Assembly: GCA_903920405.1 (NCBI GenBank) | Contig: CAIXMC010000273.1 | Coordinates: 1-8,119, forward strand | Direction: 5' to 3' | Source: an uncultured beta proteobacterium | GTDB lineage: Bacteria > Pseudomonadota > Gammaproteobacteria > Burkholderiales > Burkholderiaceae_C | Length of the DNA: 8,119 bases | Shown here: one piece after another, positions 6,931 through 8,119 of the stretch | Layout: each line of letters opens with the position of its first letter | Position numbering within the stretch: position 1 is the first letter of the stretch | Made by a program: the position numbers and the translations under genes | Notes under the pieces: generated by a model | The model's input: the letters and a program-made list of their open reading frames with translations, nothing else | Databases searched by the model: none | What the model was told of the DNA's origin: nothing

Positions 6931-8003
6931 CCCTCGCCCTTGCCCTTGACACCGATACATCCCCCCAGCCCTCTGGTTCTGGTAATAGCGCCGGTGGGGT
7001 TAATGTCCTTGTATCTTTGCGCCGCACGCTCATGACCTGGCTGATTGCCCTTGTTGCCATCCTGGCTTTGATCACCAGCTTGGTGCTGTGGCAAAAGGTG
7101 TCTGCCCTGCAAGAGCACCTGGCACGTCAGAGTGCCGAGGTACAAAACCAGTCGATTGAAGCGCGTGTGATGGCCAAACAGGCACTTGCCCTAGCGCAGG
7201 AGGCCAGTGGTCGTTCTGCTGTGTTTGAGTCGCGCTTGAGCGAGGTGACTTTGCAGCGTGCCCAGTTAGAGGAACTGATGCAAAATTTGTCACGCTCGGC
7301 CGATGAAAACCTGGTTGTCGATATTGAGTCAGCTTTGCGATTGGCGCAGCAACAGGCACAACTGACGGGTAGCATTGAACCTTTGTTGTCAGCACTTCAA
7401 AGTGCAGCGCAGCGATTGAAGCGATCCGCACAACCCAGGCTGGCGATGCTGGAACGTGCGATGGCACGTGACACTGAACGTATCAAATCAACGACCTTCA
7501 GCGACACCCCCTCATTGCTTGTCAAACTGGATGAACTGGTACGTTTGTCTGACGAACTTGTGCTGGCCAACGCTGTGGCGACGGCAAAACAAACGCATGC
7601 AAGTGCCCCTGCCACTCATTCAGGGGCAGCATCCGAAGTGGCCTGGTGGCAGCGCATGGTATCCATGCTCGCCGCCCAGGCTCGCTCACTGGTGCGGGTG
7701 AGTCAGATCGATGCACCAGAGGCTGCGCTGTTGTCGCCCAGTCAATCGTTTTTTCTGCGTGAAAATTTCAAGCTCCAACTGCTCAATGCACGTTTGGGCG
7801 TGTTGTCACGGCAAATCACATCAGCACAGGCTGATTTGAAATCCGCCGAGGTATCGTTAAGGAAATATTTTGATTCGCGATCACGCAAAACCCAAATCGC
7901 TCTCGATGTGCTGCAACAGGTGCAAGTGCAAATGCGTTACTTGCAGATTCCGCAGATGGACGAGACCCTGACCGCCCTGACGACGGTTGCCGCAGGACAT
8001 TAA
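6927..8003 (+). CDS. hemX: HemX family membrane-anchored protein
   Basis: A 358-aa inner-membrane protein. A polar N-terminal tail with an RR pair (32-33) precedes one membrane helix (about 35-55), which predicts a cytoplasmic N-terminus and a large periplasmic domain. A coiled coil rich in Ala, Gln, Glu and Leu follows (about 57-135). The conserved C-terminal region includes WWQRM, RSLVRVSQIDAPE, LLSPSQSFFLRENFKLQLLN and RKYFDSRSRKTQ, typical of betaproteobacterial HemX. The precise role is unsettled; family members are often labelled uroporphyrinogen-III C-methyltransferase, but no methyltransferase motif is present and that label should not be copied. The ATG at 6927 is chosen because it gives an ATGA overlap with hemD and has GGTAGA nine nt upstream; an ATG at 6918 is in frame but has no room for a ribosome site. 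Earlier in-frame starts back to 6738 lie inside hemD. Confidence 0.92.
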   Translation: MTLALALDTDTSPQPSGSGNSAGGVNVLVSLRRTLMTWLIALVAILALITSLVLWQKVSALQEHLARQSAEVQNQSIEARVMAKQALALAQEASGRSAVFESRLSEVTLQRAQLEELMQNLSRSADENLVVDIESALRLAQQQAQLTGSIEPLLSALQSAAQRLKRSAQPRLAMLERAMARDTERIKSTTFSDTPSLLVKLDELVRLSDELVLANAVATAKQTHASAPATHSGAASEVAWWQRMVSMLAAQARSLVRVSQIDAPEAALLSPSQSFFLRENFKLQLLNARLGVLSRQITSAQADLKSAEVSLRKYFDSRSRKTQIALDVLQQVQVQMRYLQIPQMDETLTALTTVAAGH

Positions 8004-8119
8004 GGATGTGGTCAGTAATAAGTTCCCCATTTGGCTCGTCAGATTTGGGCGCACTGCGTCGTTACAAATCGCTCATGTGGCGTGGCCACACCGCGCGATT
8101 TGCGCCTAGCATTGCATCC
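8004..8119. other. Region after hemX; hemY not visible
   Basis: An ATG at 8006 opens a frame that stays open to the window edge (38 codons, beginning MWSVISSPFGSSDLG). It has no hydrophobic N-terminal helix, so it does not look like HemY, and AGG is directly against the ATG with no spacing. The hexamer ATTTGG occurs twice, 14 bp apart (8029-8034 and 8043-8048), and most of the rest is an inverted repeat listed separately. The stretch looks like a dispersed repeat element cut by the window edge. Confidence 0.5.
8065..8102. repeat. Long imperfect inverted repeat
   Basis: CAAATCGC (8065-8072) pairs with GCGATTTG (8095-8102). Inside, after an unequal internal loop (TCA against CCGC), TGTGG (8076-8080) pairs with CCACA (8086-8090). 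The centre also contains the perfect palindrome GTGGCCAC (8082-8089). Weaker complementarity seems to continue outward, but the window ends at 8119. No T-run follows, so this is not a standard terminator. A dispersed palindromic element is the likeliest reading. Confidence 0.65.

Noticed and set aside
8061..8119. Integron attC site at the right edge
   Set aside because: The arms lack proper GTTRRRY and RYYYAAC core boxes in the right positions, and no integrase or cassette array is seen.
8006..8119. Start of a gene directly after hemX
   Set aside because: The open frame has no spaced ribosome site, does not resemble HemY, and runs through an inverted repeat.

Overview
The window fits a betaproteobacterium, most likely Burkholderiales, of moderate GC. 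The best evidence is the haem gene order hemC-hemD-hemX, with protein sequences typical of that group. The genus cannot be fixed from the sequence alone. All recognisable genes lie on the + strand.

Layout. (1) Positions 1-210 are non-coding and repeat-like. They hold a G-run doublet (31-48), a strong imperfect palindrome (84-112), one copy of a 22-bp repeat (131-152) and a plausible promoter (151-178). (2) Positions 211-3186 encode a large CheB-CheR fusion with PAS domains and a heptad-repeat signalling helix. (3) Positions 3211-5100 encode a soluble triple-PAS diguanylate cyclase, 24 nt downstream of the fusion and probably co-transcribed. (4) Positions 5158-8003 hold hemC, hemD and hemX. 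hemD follows hemC closely behind a good ribosome binding site, and hemX overlaps hemD by ATGA. (5) Positions 8004-8119 begin a new intergenic or repeat region with a long inverted repeat. The usual next gene, hemY, does not start there.

How the genes work together. The first two genes look like one sensory module: a cytosolic PAS-bearing methylesterase/methyltransferase plus a PAS-controlled c-di-GMP synthase. The hem genes make uroporphyrinogen III from porphobilinogen (HemC, HemD) and add a membrane-anchored HemX. No clear terminator or strong promoter separates the two groups, so read-through into hemC is possible.

The most unusual observation is a 22-bp sequence (21 of 22 matching) in inverted orientation immediately outside both ends of the signalling module, at 131-152 and 5099-5120. 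It suggests either that the module was inserted as a unit next to the haem operon, or that dispersed repeat elements happen to flank it. No transposase, CRISPR, tRNA or rRNA is visible. Most of the coding content is ordinary housekeeping and signalling; I did not find a convincing new biological system.
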